From Streptomyces sp. NBC_00223 (lineage in GTDB: Bacteria > Actinomycetota > Actinomycetes > Streptomycetales > Streptomycetaceae), in contig NZ_CP108109.1 in the NCBI RefSeq assembly GCF_036199905.1, forward strand, positions 6,323,501 through 6,387,500: 64,000 nucleotides of DNA, written 5' to 3'. The stretch's first letter is position 1. Each line of letters begins with the position of its first letter. Under the pieces are notes generated by a model. It did no database searches, was not told where the DNA came from, and was given only the letters and a program-made list of their open reading frames with translations. Shown one piece after another: positions 1-8,655 of the stretch. The position numbers were made by a program, and so were the translations under genes.

Positions 1-250
1 GAACGGGGTCGACGGGGTCTACGACTCCGACCCCAAGCACAACCCGGACGCGGTGCGCTTCGACGCCCTTGAGTACAGCGAGGTGATCGCCCGGGACCTG
101 CGGGTCGCCGATCTCACCGCGATCACCCTGTGCCAGGACAACAAGCTGCCGATCCTCGTCTTCGAGCTGCTCGCCGAGGGCAACATCGCGCGGGCGGTCA
201 AGGGTGAGAAGATCGGCACGCTGGTCAACGACCGGGGTACCCGGGAGTAA
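1..250 (+). CDS. pyrH: UMP kinase (uridylate kinase), C-terminal part
   Basis: Only the last 82 or so codons are in the window, and the gene runs off the left edge. The visible part reads NGVDGVYDSDPKHNPDA near its start and ends KGEKIGTLV plus a short tail. This matches the C-terminal end of bacterial hexameric UMP kinase, which phosphorylates UMP to UDP in the cytoplasm for RNA, DNA and UDP-sugar synthesis. The segment ITLCQDNKLPILVFEL is the typical C-terminal strand-helix of the amino-acid-kinase fold. The next gene is frr, the usual pyrH-frr pairing in actinobacteria, which supports the call. The catalytic N-terminal lysines lie outside the window. Confidence 0.93.
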   Translation, partial: NGVDGVYDSDPKHNPDAVRFDALEYSEVIARDLRVADLTAITLCQDNKLPILVFELLAEGNIARAVKGEKIGTLVNDRGTRE

Positions 251-384
251 CGGCGGCCGGGGCACCGCGCCCCCGACACGCCCCGCCCGTCCGGTACGGG
301 GATGGACAACAGGCTGCCCGGTCGGACACCGTGCAGGAAGACGCGCGCAGGGACCAGGCTCTGCCTTCCGAAAACCAGGAGCAC

Positions 385-945
385 ATGGTGATTGAAGAAA
401 CCCTCCTTGAGGCCGAGGAGAAGATGGAGAAGGCCGTCGTCGTCGCCAAGGACGACTTCGCGGCGATCCGTACGGGCCGTGCGCACCCGGCGATGTTCAA
501 CAAGATCGTGGCCGAGTACTACGGCGCCATCACCCCGATCAACCAGCTCGCCTCCTTCGCGGTGCCCGAGCCGCGGATGGCCGTGATCACCCCCTTCGAC
601 AGCAGCAGCCTGCGCAACATCGAAGAGGCGATCCGCAACTCCGACCTCGGGGTCAACCCGAGCAACGACGGCCGCATCATCCGGGTGGTCTTCCCGCAGC
701 TCACCGAGGAGCGCCGGCGGGACTACATCAAGGTCGCCAAGACCAAGGGCGAGGACGCCAAGATCTCCATCCGCAGCGTCCGCCGCAAGGCCAAGGAGAC
801 CCTCGACAAGCTCGTCAAGGACGGCGAGTCCGGCGAGGACGAGGTGCGCCGCGCTGAGAAGGAGCTGGACGACATCACGTCCAAGTACGTGGGCCAGGTC
901 GACGAGCTGCTCAAGCACAAGGAAGCCGAGCTGCTGGAGGTCTGA
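385..945 (+). CDS. frr: Ribosome recycling factor
   Basis: The protein has 186 residues, the usual RRF length. RRF acts with EF-G to split the post-termination ribosome. Family landmarks are an N-terminal helix MVIEETLLEAEEKMEK, the AAIRTGRAHPAMF segment, the central PINQLASFAVPEPRM hinge and domain II, and the C-terminal helix ending VDELLKHKEAELLEV. I chose the ATG at 385, preceded by CCAGGA, over an in-frame GTG at 331, because the extra 18 residues have no family counterpart. It lies 134 bp after pyrH, which leaves room for its own promoter, although I see none clearly. A GC-rich hairpin at 962-980 follows. Confidence 0.97.
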   Translation: MVIEETLLEAEEKMEKAVVVAKDDFAAIRTGRAHPAMFNKIVAEYYGAITPINQLASFAVPEPRMAVITPFDSSSLRNIEEAIRNSDLGVNPSNDGRIIRVVFPQLTEERRRDYIKVAKTKGEDAKISIRSVRRKAKETLDKLVKDGESGEDEVRRAEKELDDITSKYVGQVDELLKHKEAELLEV

Positions 946-961
946 CCGGCCCGCTCCGGCA

Positions 962-980
962 GCGGGCGGCCTCCGCCCGC
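962..980 (+). terminator. GC-rich hairpin after frr
   Basis: GCGGGCGG and CCGCCCGC form a perfect 8-bp stem with a 3-base loop, 17 bases after the frr stop. There is no T-run, as is common in Streptomyces. It could end or attenuate transcription between frr and cdsA. No promoter for cdsA is evident beyond it, so read-through is possible. Confidence 0.4.
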
Positions 981-1141
981 GGCCCTGCGGAAGACCGCCC
1001 GCGCCCCCCGGCGGCGTGGCCGCGCCCGTATCCACCGGGTCCGCGCCCGTACCACCGGGCGGGTGCGCCTGTGCCCGTACTGCCCCGACCATCCATCCCA
1101 TCACCGGCCCACCACCCGACGACGACGCGAGGCGAAGCTCC

Positions 1142-2113
1142 GTGAACGACTCTTCCTGGGGCGCTTCGCCACGCGCCGGGCACGCGGGAGACACCGCATA
1201 TCCGGCGGGTTCCCCCGCCGAACCCGGGACCAGGAGGAAGACTCCTTCCATGCCGCCACCGCCGCCTTCCCCGGAACCGCAGCCCGCGCCCGCGAAGAAG
1301 TCCGCCGGGCGGAATCTGCGGGCCGCGATAGGGGTGGGGGTCGGCCTCGGCGCGATCATCGTCGCGGCGCTCTTCATCGTGAAGGCGGTCTTCGTCGGCG
1401 TCGTCGTGGTCGCCGTCGTGATCGGCCTGTGGGAGCTGACCTCGCGGCTGGCCGAGCGCAAGGACATCCACGCGGCGCAGATCCCGCTCACCGTCGGCGG
1501 CGCCGGGATGGTCGTCGCCGGATACGTCAGCGGCGCCGACGGGGCCTGGGTGGTCATGGCGCTGACCGCGCTGGCCGTCCTGGTCTGGCGGATGGCCCAG
1601 CCGCCGGAGAACTATCTGCGCGACGTCACGGCCGGGATCTTCGCCGCCTTCTACGTCCCCTTCCTCGCCACCTTCGTGGTGATGATGCTCGCCGCGGACG
1701 ACGGCCCACGCCGGGTCCTGGTCTTCCTGCTGCTCACCGTGATCAGCGACACCGGCGCCTACGCGGTCGGCTGGCGCTTCGGCCGGCACAAGCTCGCGCC
1801 GCGGATCAGCCCCGGCAAGACCCGCGAGGGCCTGTTCGGCGCGATCTCCTTCGCCATGGTGGCCGGGGCCCTGCTGATGCAGTACGTCATCGACGACGGC
1901 CGCTGGTGGCAGGGCCTGCTGCTGGGCCTCGCCGCCGCCGTCAGCGCCACGCTCGGCGACCTCGGCGAGTCCATGATCAAGCGTGACCTGGGCATCAAGG
2001 ACATGGGCACGCTGCTGCCCGGCCACGGCGGCATCATGGACCGGCTCGACTCGCTGCTGCCCACGGCCCCGGTGGTCTGGCTGCTGCTGGTCGCCTTCGT
2101 CGGCAAGGGCTGA
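1142..2113 (+). CDS. cdsA: Phosphatidate cytidylyltransferase (CDP-diglyceride synthase)
   Basis: The enzyme has 323 residues and makes CDP-diacylglycerol from phosphatidate and CTP in the membrane, feeding all phospholipid head-group branches. The N-terminal 60 or so residues are a Pro/Ala-rich cytoplasmic tail typical of streptomycete CdsA. Several membrane helices follow, for example GVGVGLGAIIVAALFIV. The C-terminal CDS signature is clear: SATLGDLGESMIKRD, then IKDMGTLLPGHGGIMDRLDS. The GTG at 1142 (MNDSSWGA) was chosen because this opening is characteristic of the streptomycete proteins; reading further upstream enters a low-complexity GC-rich stretch. It lies in the frr-cdsA-rlmN order usual for the genus. 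Confidence 0.95.
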   Translation: MNDSSWGASPRAGHAGDTAYPAGSPAEPGTRRKTPSMPPPPPSPEPQPAPAKKSAGRNLRAAIGVGVGLGAIIVAALFIVKAVFVGVVVVAVVIGLWELTSRLAERKDIHAAQIPLTVGGAGMVVAGYVSGADGAWVVMALTALAVLVWRMAQPPENYLRDVTAGIFAAFYVPFLATFVVMMLAADDGPRRVLVFLLLTVISDTGAYAVGWRFGRHKLAPRISPGKTREGLFGAISFAMVAGALLMQYVIDDGRWWQGLLLGLAAAVSATLGDLGESMIKRDLGIKDMGTLLPGHGGIMDRLDSLLPTAPVVWLLLVAFVGKG

Positions 2114-2242
2114 GCGCCCCTTCCCGCCGCCTTCCCGCCGCCGCGACCCCTTCCCGCCGTCGCGCTGCCGGGCTCCCGCACCCGGAAGACCCTGTGGCGC
2201 ACCCGGAAAACCCTCCGGCAAAAGGGTGAGAGACTGGGACGC

Positions 2243-3349
2243 ATGCCTGCACCCGGTGAACTGACTTTCGCCGTGCCGCGCGGAGTCAAGAAGCCGCCGC
2301 GGCACCTCGCCGACCTCTCGCCCGCGGAGCGGAAGGAGGCGGTGGCCGCGCTCGGGGAGAAGCCCTTCCGGGCCAAGCAGCTCTCGCAGCACTACTTCGC
2401 CCGCTTCACCGACGACCCGGCCGCCTGGACCGACATCCCGGCGGCGGCCCGCGGCAAGCTCGCCGACGACCTGCTGCCCGAGCTGATGACCGTCGTCCGG
2501 CACGCGTCCTGCGACGACGGTGACACCCGCAAGACGCTGTGGCGGCTCTTCGACGGCACGCTCGTCGAGTCCGTGCTGATGCGCTACCCGGACCGGGTGA
2601 CGATGTGCATCTCGTCACAGGCCGGCTGCGGGATGAACTGCCCCTTCTGCGCGACCGGTCAGGCCGGTCTCGACCGCAATCTGTCGACCGCCGAGATCGT
2701 GCACCAGATCGTCGCGGGCATGCGCAGCCTGCGCGACGGCGAGGTGCCCGGGGGCCCGGCCCGGCTGTCGAACATCGTCTTCATGGGCATGGGCGAGCCG
2801 CTCGCCAACTACAACCGGGTGATCGGCGCCATCCGCCGGCTGACCGACCCCGAGCCCGACGGCATCGGCCTGTCGCAGCGCGGTATCACCGTCTCCACGG
2901 TCGGTCTGGTCCCGGCGATGTACCGGTTCGCCGACGAGGGCTTCAAATGCCGCCTCGCGGTCTCCCTGCACGCGCCCGACGACGAGCTGCGCGACACCCT
3001 CGTGCCCGTCAACACCCGCTGGAAGGTCCGCGAGGTCCTGGACGCCGCCTGGCACTACGCCGAGGTCTCCGGCCGCCGTATCTCCATCGAGTACGCGCTG
3101 ATCCGGGACATCAACGACCAGGCGTGGCGCGCCGACCGGCTGGGCCGGATGCTCAAGAACCACCGGGTGCACGTCAATCTGATCCCGCTCAACCCCACTC
3201 CGGGCTCGAAGTGGACGGCCTCCCGCCCCGAGGACGAGCGGGCGTTCGTGGCCGCGCTGGAGGCCCACGGCGTGCCGGTGACCGTACGGGACACCCGCGG
3301 CCAGGAGATCGACGGCGCGTGCGGACAGCTGGCTGCGGCGGAACGCTGA
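2243..3349 (+). CDS. rlmN: Dual-specificity 23S rRNA/tRNA adenine C2-methyltransferase
   Basis: This is a radical-SAM enzyme of 368 residues that methylates C2 of A2503 in 23S rRNA and A37 in some tRNAs. The [4Fe-4S] cluster motif CxxxCxxC is at C129, C133 and C136 (GCGMNCPFCATG). The two cysteines of the methyl-transfer mechanism are present: C122 in the MCISSQ segment and C360 in the C-terminal DGACGQL. GEPLANYN and VSLHAPDDELRD are further family blocks. The ATG at 2243 has an AGGGTGAG stretch upstream. Just before the gene, 2178-2214 carries two copies of a 16-bp sequence (GCACCCGGAARACCCT), whose role I do not know. Confidence 0.96.
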   Translation: MPAPGELTFAVPRGVKKPPRHLADLSPAERKEAVAALGEKPFRAKQLSQHYFARFTDDPAAWTDIPAAARGKLADDLLPELMTVVRHASCDDGDTRKTLWRLFDGTLVESVLMRYPDRVTMCISSQAGCGMNCPFCATGQAGLDRNLSTAEIVHQIVAGMRSLRDGEVPGGPARLSNIVFMGMGEPLANYNRVIGAIRRLTDPEPDGIGLSQRGITVSTVGLVPAMYRFADEGFKCRLAVSLHAPDDELRDTLVPVNTRWKVREVLDAAWHYAEVSGRRISIEYALIRDINDQAWRADRLGRMLKNHRVHVNLIPLNPTPGSKWTASRPEDERAFVAALEAHGVPVTVRDTRGQEIDGACGQLAAAER

Positions 3350-3401
3350 CCTGCTGCTATCGTGCACGGGTAGTCCGACCTTCACACAAATGAACATTCC
3401 G

Positions 3402-3492
3402 ACAGGGGAGCGCCTGAGACGGCGCTGAGAGTGCGGCCCCCGAGGCCGCAGACCCTCGGACCTGATCCGGGTCATACCGGCGTAGGGAGTCA
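3402..3492 (+). promoter_or_regulatory. TPP riboswitch (THI box) upstream of thiB
   Basis: All conserved THI-box blocks are visible in order: AGGGGAGC at the 5' side of P1, CTGAGAGTGCGG, then GACCCTC, CCTGATCCGGGTCAT, ACCGGCGTAGGGAGT. The 3' strand of P1 (TAGGGAG, about 3483-3489) is also the Shine-Dalgarno sequence for the thiB ATG at 3498. Thiamine pyrophosphate binding would therefore hide the ribosome site, which suggests control at translation initiation. The adjacent genes encode thiamine uptake, the expected target. Confidence 0.95.
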
Positions 3493-3497
3493 GCCTC

Positions 3498-4598
3498 ATG
3501 AACACCATCCGTCGGCGTGCCATCGGCGCGCTCGTCCTGGCCACCGCGGGCGTCACGGCCCTCGCGGGCTGCGGCAGCGACTCCGGGTCGTCCGGGTCTT
3601 CCGGCACCAAGGGCGCGAACTCCAAGACGGTCACGCTGGTCAGCCACGACTCCTTCGCGGCGTCCAAGTCCGTGCTCGCGGAGTTCACCAAGGAGACCGG
3701 CTACACCGTCAAGGTGCTGCGCGGCGGTGACGCGGGCGCGGCCGTCAACCAGGCGATCCTCACCAAGGGCCACCCCCGCGGCGACGTCTTCTTCGGCGTC
3801 GACAACACGCTGCTCTCCCGCGCCCTCGACAACGGCCTGTTCGACCCGTACGAGGCCAAGGGCCTCGACCAGGTGTCCGCCGACGTCCAACTCGACGCGG
3901 ACAAGCACCGGGTGACCCCGATCGACTCGGGCGACGTCTGCGTCAACTACGACCGCGCGTACTTCGCCGCGCATCACCTCGCGCCGCCGGAGACCTTCGC
4001 CGACCTGGTCAAGCCCGAGTACAAGAACATGCTGGTCACCGAGAACGTCGCCACCTCCTCACCGGGCCTGGCCTTCCTGCTCGGCAGCGCGGCCACCTTC
4101 GGCGACGACGGATGGCAGGGCTACTGGAAGCAGCTCAAGGCCAACGGCGTCGAGGTGGTGGACGGCTGGGAGCAGGCGTACGACGACCGCTTCTCCGGGT
4201 CGTCGGCGGGCAAGAAGGCCAAGGGCGACCGTCCGCTGGTCGTCTCCTACGCTTCCAGCCCGCCCGCCGAGGTGGTCGGCGTCAGCCCCGAACCCGCGCA
4301 GTCGCCGGTCGGTGTGTCCACGGGCACCTGCTTCCGGCAGATCGAGTTCGCCGGGCTGCTGCACGGCGCGAAGAACACCGAGGGCGGCAAGGCGCTGATC
4401 GACTTCCTGCTGAGCAAGGAGTTCCAGCAGGACATGCCGCTCCAGATGTACGTCGACCCGGTCCGCCGGGACGCCGCCGAGCCGGAGCTGTTCACCAAGT
4501 ACGGGGCGCGGATCGACCACCCGACGACGCTGGCGCCGGAGAAGATCGCCGCCGAGCGGGACACCTGGGTCAAGGCGTGGAACTCGATCGTCCTGTAA
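3498..4598 (+). CDS. thiB: Thiamine ABC transporter substrate-binding lipoprotein
   Basis: The 366-residue periplasmic-type binding protein starts with an Arg-rich n-region, a hydrophobic core and the lipobox LAGC with C25 as the lipidation site, so it should be anchored outside the membrane. A Ser/Gly-rich linker (residues 26-45) follows. The mature part has the family pattern: VTLVSHDSFAASK, GGDAGAAVNQAILTKGHPRGDVFFGVDNTLL, VCVNYDRAYF, and a C-terminal block with IDFLLSKEFQQDMP. Together with the upstream TPP riboswitch and the downstream permease and ATPase this identifies the ThiBPQ system. It overlaps the likely GTG start of thiP by 22 bp. Confidence 0.95.
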   Translation: MNTIRRRAIGALVLATAGVTALAGCGSDSGSSGSSGTKGANSKTVTLVSHDSFAASKSVLAEFTKETGYTVKVLRGGDAGAAVNQAILTKGHPRGDVFFGVDNTLLSRALDNGLFDPYEAKGLDQVSADVQLDADKHRVTPIDSGDVCVNYDRAYFAAHHLAPPETFADLVKPEYKNMLVTENVATSSPGLAFLLGSAATFGDDGWQGYWKQLKANGVEVVDGWEQAYDDRFSGSSAGKKAKGDRPLVVSYASSPPAEVVGVSPEPAQSPVGVSTGTCFRQIEFAGLLHGAKNTEGGKALIDFLLSKEFQQDMPLQMYVDPVRRDAAEPELFTKYGARIDHPTTLAPEKIAAERDTWVKAWNSIVL

Positions 4599-6337
4599 TC
4601 GCACCGGAAGGGCCGCCGGCACCGCCTGAGCAGCCCGAGCGGCCGACGCCCTCGGCGCGGTCCGCACGTCCGGCCCGCCGAGCGGTCCCGCGTGTCTCGC
4701 GCGGGACCGCTGTCCGGCTCGCCCTGATGGCCCTGCCCGCCGCCTTCTTCGCGCTCTTCTTCGCCTACCCGGTCGCCACGATCGTCGGGCGCGGTCTGCG
4801 CCAGGACGGCGGCTGGCGGCTCGGCCGGATCGGCGACGTGCTCGGCGACGGCTCGATCAGGCACGTCCTGTGGTTCACCTGCTGGCAGGCGGCCGCCTCC
4901 ACCGCGCTGACGCTGGCGGTCGCGCTGCCGGGCGCGTATGTCTTCGCGCGTCTGGACTTCCCCGGCAAACGGCTGCTGCGGGCGGTCGTCACCGTGCCGT
5001 TCGTGCTGCCGACCGTCGTCGCGGGCTCCGCCTTCCTGGCCCTGCTCGGGCACAACGGCTTCACCGACGCGCTCTTCGGCGTCCGGCTCGACACCTCGGT
5101 GTGGGCGATCCTCATCGCCCATGTCTTCTTCAACTACGCGGTCGTCGTCCGTACGGTCGGCGGGCTGTGGGCGCAGCTCGACCCGCGGCAGGAGGAGGCG
5201 GCACGGATGCTGGGCGCGAGCCGCTTCGCCGCCTGGCGGCGAGTCGTGCTGCCCGCGCTCGGGCCGTCCGTGGCGGCGGCCGGGCTGATGGTCTTCCTGT
5301 TCACCTTCACCTCCTTCGGAGTGATCCAGGTGCTGGGCGGGCCGACGTACTCCACGCTCGAAGTCGAGATCTACCGGCAGACCGCCGAGATGCTGGACCT
5401 GCCGACCGCCGCCGTGCTGACGCTGGTGCAACTCGCCGCGGTGGTCGCGATCCTGACCGTGCACGCCTGGACGGTACGGCGCCGCGAGTCGGCGCTGCGG
5501 CTGGTGGACGCCGCCCGCACCGCGCACCGGCCGCGCGGAAGGGGTGAGTGGGCGCTGCTCGGCGCGGTGCTCGCCGTGATCGCGCTGCTGATCCTGCTGC
5601 CGCTCGGTGTGCTCGCCGCCCGCTCGCTCGACGCGCCCGGCGGCTACGGCTTCGGCTTCTACCGCGCCCTCGGCTCCTCCGGTGACGGCACCTTCCTGGT
5701 CGCGCCCCTGGAGACGGTCTGGAACTCGCTGCGGTACGCGGCCGTCGCCACCGTCATCGCCCTCGTGATCGGCGGGCTGGCCGCTGCGGCGCTCACCCGC
5801 CGGGCCGGCCGGTTCGTCCGCGGCTTCGACGCGCTGCTGATGCTGCCGCTGGGCACCTCGGCGGTCACCGTCGGCTTCGGCTTCCTGATCACCCTGGACA
5901 CGCCGCCGCTCGATCTGCGGGACTCCTGGCTGCTGGTGCCGCTCGCCCAGGCGCTGGTCGGCGCGCCCTTCGTGATCCGGGTCATGCTGCCGGTGCTGCG
6001 GGCCGTCGACCACCGGCTGCGGGAGTCCGCGGCGGTGCTCGGCGCGTCCCCGGTGAAGGTCTGGCGCGAGGTCGAACTCCCCATCGTCGGGCGGGCGCTG
6101 GGCATCGCGGCCGGCTTCGCCTTCGCGGTGTCACTGGGCGAGTTCGGCGCGACCGTCTTCATCGCCCGGCCCGACAGCCCCACCCTCCCGGTCGCCGTCG
6201 CCCGGCTGCTGGGCCGGGCCGGGGAGGTCAACTACGGCCAGGCGATGGCCCTGAGCACCATCTTGATGCTGGTCTGCGCCGCGTCGCTGCTGATCCTGGA
6301 GAACCTCAGGACCACCGCACCCACCGGGGAGTTCTGA
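4577..6337 (+). CDS. thiP: Thiamine ABC transporter permease
   Basis: The permease carries two MetI-like membrane halves in one chain, as ThiP does. Both halves have the EAA-type cytoplasmic loop: EEAARMLGASRFAAWRRVVLPALGPS in the first and ESAAVLGASPVKVWREVELPIVGRA in the second. About twelve hydrophobic segments are visible. The start is uncertain. Between the thiB stop and ATG 4727 there is no in-frame ATG, GTG or TTG; GTG 4577, inside the end of thiB, gives 586 residues with a Pro-rich 40-residue leader and would be translationally coupled. ATG 4727 would begin right at the first membrane helix and has no ribosome site. thiQ follows after 2 bases. Confidence 0.93.
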   Translation: MELDRPVIAPEGPPAPPEQPERPTPSARSARPARRAVPRVSRGTAVRLALMALPAAFFALFFAYPVATIVGRGLRQDGGWRLGRIGDVLGDGSIRHVLWFTCWQAAASTALTLAVALPGAYVFARLDFPGKRLLRAVVTVPFVLPTVVAGSAFLALLGHNGFTDALFGVRLDTSVWAILIAHVFFNYAVVVRTVGGLWAQLDPRQEEAARMLGASRFAAWRRVVLPALGPSVAAAGLMVFLFTFTSFGVIQVLGGPTYSTLEVEIYRQTAEMLDLPTAAVLTLVQLAAVVAILTVHAWTVRRRESALRLVDAARTAHRPRGRGEWALLGAVLAVIALLILLPLGVLAARSLDAPGGYGFGFYRALGSSGDGTFLVAPLETVWNSLRYAAVATVIALVIGGLAAAALTRRAGRFVRGFDALLMLPLGTSAVTVGFGFLITLDTPPLDLRDSWLLVPLAQALVGAPFVIRVMLPVLRAVDHRLRESAAVLGASPVKVWREVELPIVGRALGIAAGFAFAVSLGEFGATVFIARPDSPTLPVAVARLLGRAGEVNYGQAMALSTILMLVCAASLLILENLRTTAPTGEF

Positions 6338-6339
6338 CG

Positions 6340-7380
6340 ATGACCACCACGACCGCGCTGCTCGGTATCGAGGCCGCGACCGTACGCTTCGGGGCCAGGA
6401 CCGCGCTGGACGCCGTCGACCTGGAGGTCGCCGCGCACGAGATCGTCTGTGTGCTCGGGCCCAGCGGCAGCGGCAAGTCCACGCTGCTGCGGGCCGTCGC
6501 GGGCCTCCAGCACCTCGACGGCGGGCGGGTGCTGCTGGACGGCGCCGATCAGACGGGGGTGCCCGCACACCGCCGCGGGGTCGGGCTGATGTTCCAGGAC
6601 CACCAGCTCTTCCCGCAGCGCGACGTCGGCGGCAACGTCGGCTTCGGGCCGCGGATGCGCCGCGAGCCGCGCGACCGGCGCGAGCGCCGGGTCGCCGAAC
6701 TCCTCGACCTCGTGGGCCTGCCCGGCGCCGGCGGGCGCGCGGTCGCCACGCTCTCCGGCGGCGAGCAGCAGCGGGTCGCGCTGGCCCGCGCGCTCGCCCC
6801 CGAGCCGCGGCTGCTGATGCTCGACGAACCCCTCGGACAGCTCGACCGCTCGCTGCGCGAACGGCTCGTCGTCGAACTCCGCCAGCTCTTCCGTCGGTTG
6901 GGCACGACCGTGCTGGCCGTCACCCACGACCAGGGCGAGGCGTTCGCGCTCGCCGACCGGGTCGTGGTGATGCGCGACGGGCGGATCGCCCAGTCCGGTA
7001 CGCCGCTCGATGTCTGGCAGCGGCCCGCGTCGGAGTTCGTCGCGCGCTTCCTCGGCTTCGACAACATCGCCGACGGCGAGGTCAGCGGCGGCACGGCCGT
7101 CACGGAGTGGGGCAAGGTGCCGGTGCCCGACGGCACTTCGGAGGGCGTGGTCCGGCTGATGGTCCGCCCCGGCGGCGTACGGCTCGGCCCGCCCGAGGGG
7201 GCGCTGCGCTGCGAGGTGGTCGCGCGGACCTTCCGCGGCGGGCATGTCGGCGTACTGCTGCGGCCCGAACGCGGACCCGCGCTGGACGCCGAGTGCGGAC
7301 TGCGGGACGCGCCGGAGGTGGGAGCGGTGGTCGGCGCGACCTTCGTCCCGCAGGACGTGGTCGTCCTCACGCCGCCGTGA
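6340..7380 (+). CDS. thiQ: Thiamine ABC transporter ATP-binding protein
   Basis: The ATPase has 346 residues and intact motifs: Walker A GPSGSGKST (K46), Q-loop in LMFQDHQLFPQ, signature LSGGEQQRVALARAL, Walker B LLMLDEP, and H-loop VTHDQGEA. It is longer than enteric ThiQ because of a C-terminal extension of about 100 residues that resembles a TOBE-like domain (VRLMVRPGGVRLGPPEGALRCEV). It lies in the same operon as thiB and thiP and so shares the riboswitch. The last 14 bp overlap the end of the convergent LOG-family gene. Confidence 0.93.
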   Translation: MTTTTALLGIEAATVRFGARTALDAVDLEVAAHEIVCVLGPSGSGKSTLLRAVAGLQHLDGGRVLLDGADQTGVPAHRRGVGLMFQDHQLFPQRDVGGNVGFGPRMRREPRDRRERRVAELLDLVGLPGAGGRAVATLSGGEQQRVALARALAPEPRLLMLDEPLGQLDRSLRERLVVELRQLFRRLGTTVLAVTHDQGEAFALADRVVVMRDGRIAQSGTPLDVWQRPASEFVARFLGFDNIADGEVSGGTAVTEWGKVPVPDGTSEGVVRLMVRPGGVRLGPPEGALRCEVVARTFRGGHVGVLLRPERGPALDAECGLRDAPEVGAVVGATFVPQDVVVLTPP

Positions 7381-8497
7381 GCCGGGCCAGCGCGCCGGGA
7401 ACCTCCGTGACGCTGTCCACCAGCGCGATCCGGCCGGCCATCGCCCGGTCCCGCGCCAGCGCTTCGAGCAGCGGCCACACGGGGAGTTCGGTCGTCCAGT
7501 GCGCCCGGTCGACCAGCACCAGCGGCACCGGCCCGCCGAGCGAACCGTAGTAGTTCGGCGTCGCCGCGTCGAAGACCTCCTGCACGGTCCCGGCCGCGCC
7601 CGGCAGGAACACCACGCCCGCCGTGCAGCGCGAGAGCAGACCGTCCTCGCGGGTGGCGTTCGCGAAGAACTTCGCGATGCCGGAGGCGAAGGCGTTCGAC
7701 GGCTCCTGGCCGTAGTGCCAGGTGGGCAGCCCGTACGAGGGGCCGCCGTCGGGCCAGCGGTCGCGTACGGCGAAGGCCGTGTCCGCCCAGGCGCTCACCG
7801 AGGGGAGGAAGGACGGACTCCCGGCGAGGACGTTCAGCGCCTTGCCGAGCATCACGTCGTCGTAAGGGGCCGCGTAGGCACCGAAATTGGCGGCCTCCAT
7901 CGCGCCCGGGCCGCCGCCGGTCGCCACGGTCAGCCCCGCGCGGGCCAGTTCACGGCCGAGCCGCGCCGCGCCCGCGTACGCCGGGGCGCCCCGTTCCATC
8001 GCGTGCCCGCCCATCACGCCCACGACGCGCGCCCCGCGCAGATGCCTGTCGAGGGTGTCGGACATCGCGTCGTCGTGGATCGAGCGCAGCATCGACGCGA
8101 AGACGTCGCCGCCCCGCGCGGTGTCGCGGTACCAGCCGTACGTCAGGGCGTCCGGCGTCCCCTCGTACCCGCTCTCGGCGAGCCCCGCGTAGAGCTCGTC
8201 CGGGCTGTACGGCGCCGCGCGGTACGGGTTGAACGGCAGGTCGGGCACGGGCGGGAAGACCAGGCCGCCGCCGGCCCGGATGTGGACGAGGGCCTGCTCC
8301 TCCATCGGGCAGCCCAGGAAGACGGCGTCCGAGGTGTCCGTGACCAGCAGGGCGAACGTCCGCTCGGTCAGATCGAGCGACTGCACCCGGCACCCGGCGA
8401 ACGACCCGCCGAGCGCCACCCGGTCGAACTCCTCAAGGCTTCCCACCTCCCGCCCGCCGGAACGCTTGACGGACGACGGTTCCTCGGATTCAGGCAT
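7367..8497 (-). CDS. LOG-family protein (Rossmann-fold, nucleotide phosphoribohydrolase-like)
   Basis: This 376-residue protein contains the two LOG-family blocks: ATGGGPGAMEAAN and a PGGxGTxxE variant, LPGAAGTVQEVFDAAT, in which the second Gly of the usual motif is Ala but the Glu is kept. A central block RGARVVGVMGGHAMERG begins the Rossmann fold, with about 150 extra residues in front of it. LOG proteins release the base from nucleoside 5'-monophosphates, for example cytokinin nucleotides in plants. The substrate here cannot be read from sequence. The ATG at 8497 was chosen because upstream reading continues only into GC-rich shadow sequence. The stop overlaps thiQ by 14 bp, tail to tail. 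Confidence 0.8.
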   Translation of the reverse strand: MPESEEPSSVKRSGGREVGSLEEFDRVALGGSFAGCRVQSLDLTERTFALLVTDTSDAVFLGCPMEEQALVHIRAGGGLVFPPVPDLPFNPYRAAPYSPDELYAGLAESGYEGTPDALTYGWYRDTARGGDVFASMLRSIHDDAMSDTLDRHLRGARVVGVMGGHAMERGAPAYAGAARLGRELARAGLTVATGGGPGAMEAANFGAYAAPYDDVMLGKALNVLAGSPSFLPSVSAWADTAFAVRDRWPDGGPSYGLPTWHYGQEPSNAFASGIAKFFANATREDGLLSRCTAGVVFLPGAAGTVQEVFDAATPNYYGSLGGPVPLVLVDRAHWTTELPVWPLLEALARDRAMAGRIALVDSVTEVPGALARLTAA

Positions 8498-8655
8498 CTG
8501 TGGGACCACCCCAGCACGATAGCCCTCCGGACCCGCGCCCGTGGCACTGGGTGCCGTGCGGCGTGCGGGGGACAGCGCTGAAGTGCGCCCGCCCGTCCGG
8601 CCGTTGAGGGCGCGGGCCCGGTGTTCACCCCGGGCCGACGGCCACCCGGACGGGC

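Noticed and set aside
4112..4576. Upstream extension of the thiP frame into thiB
   Set aside because: Arg-rich shadow of thiB; GTG 4577 is the first start giving a sensible protein.
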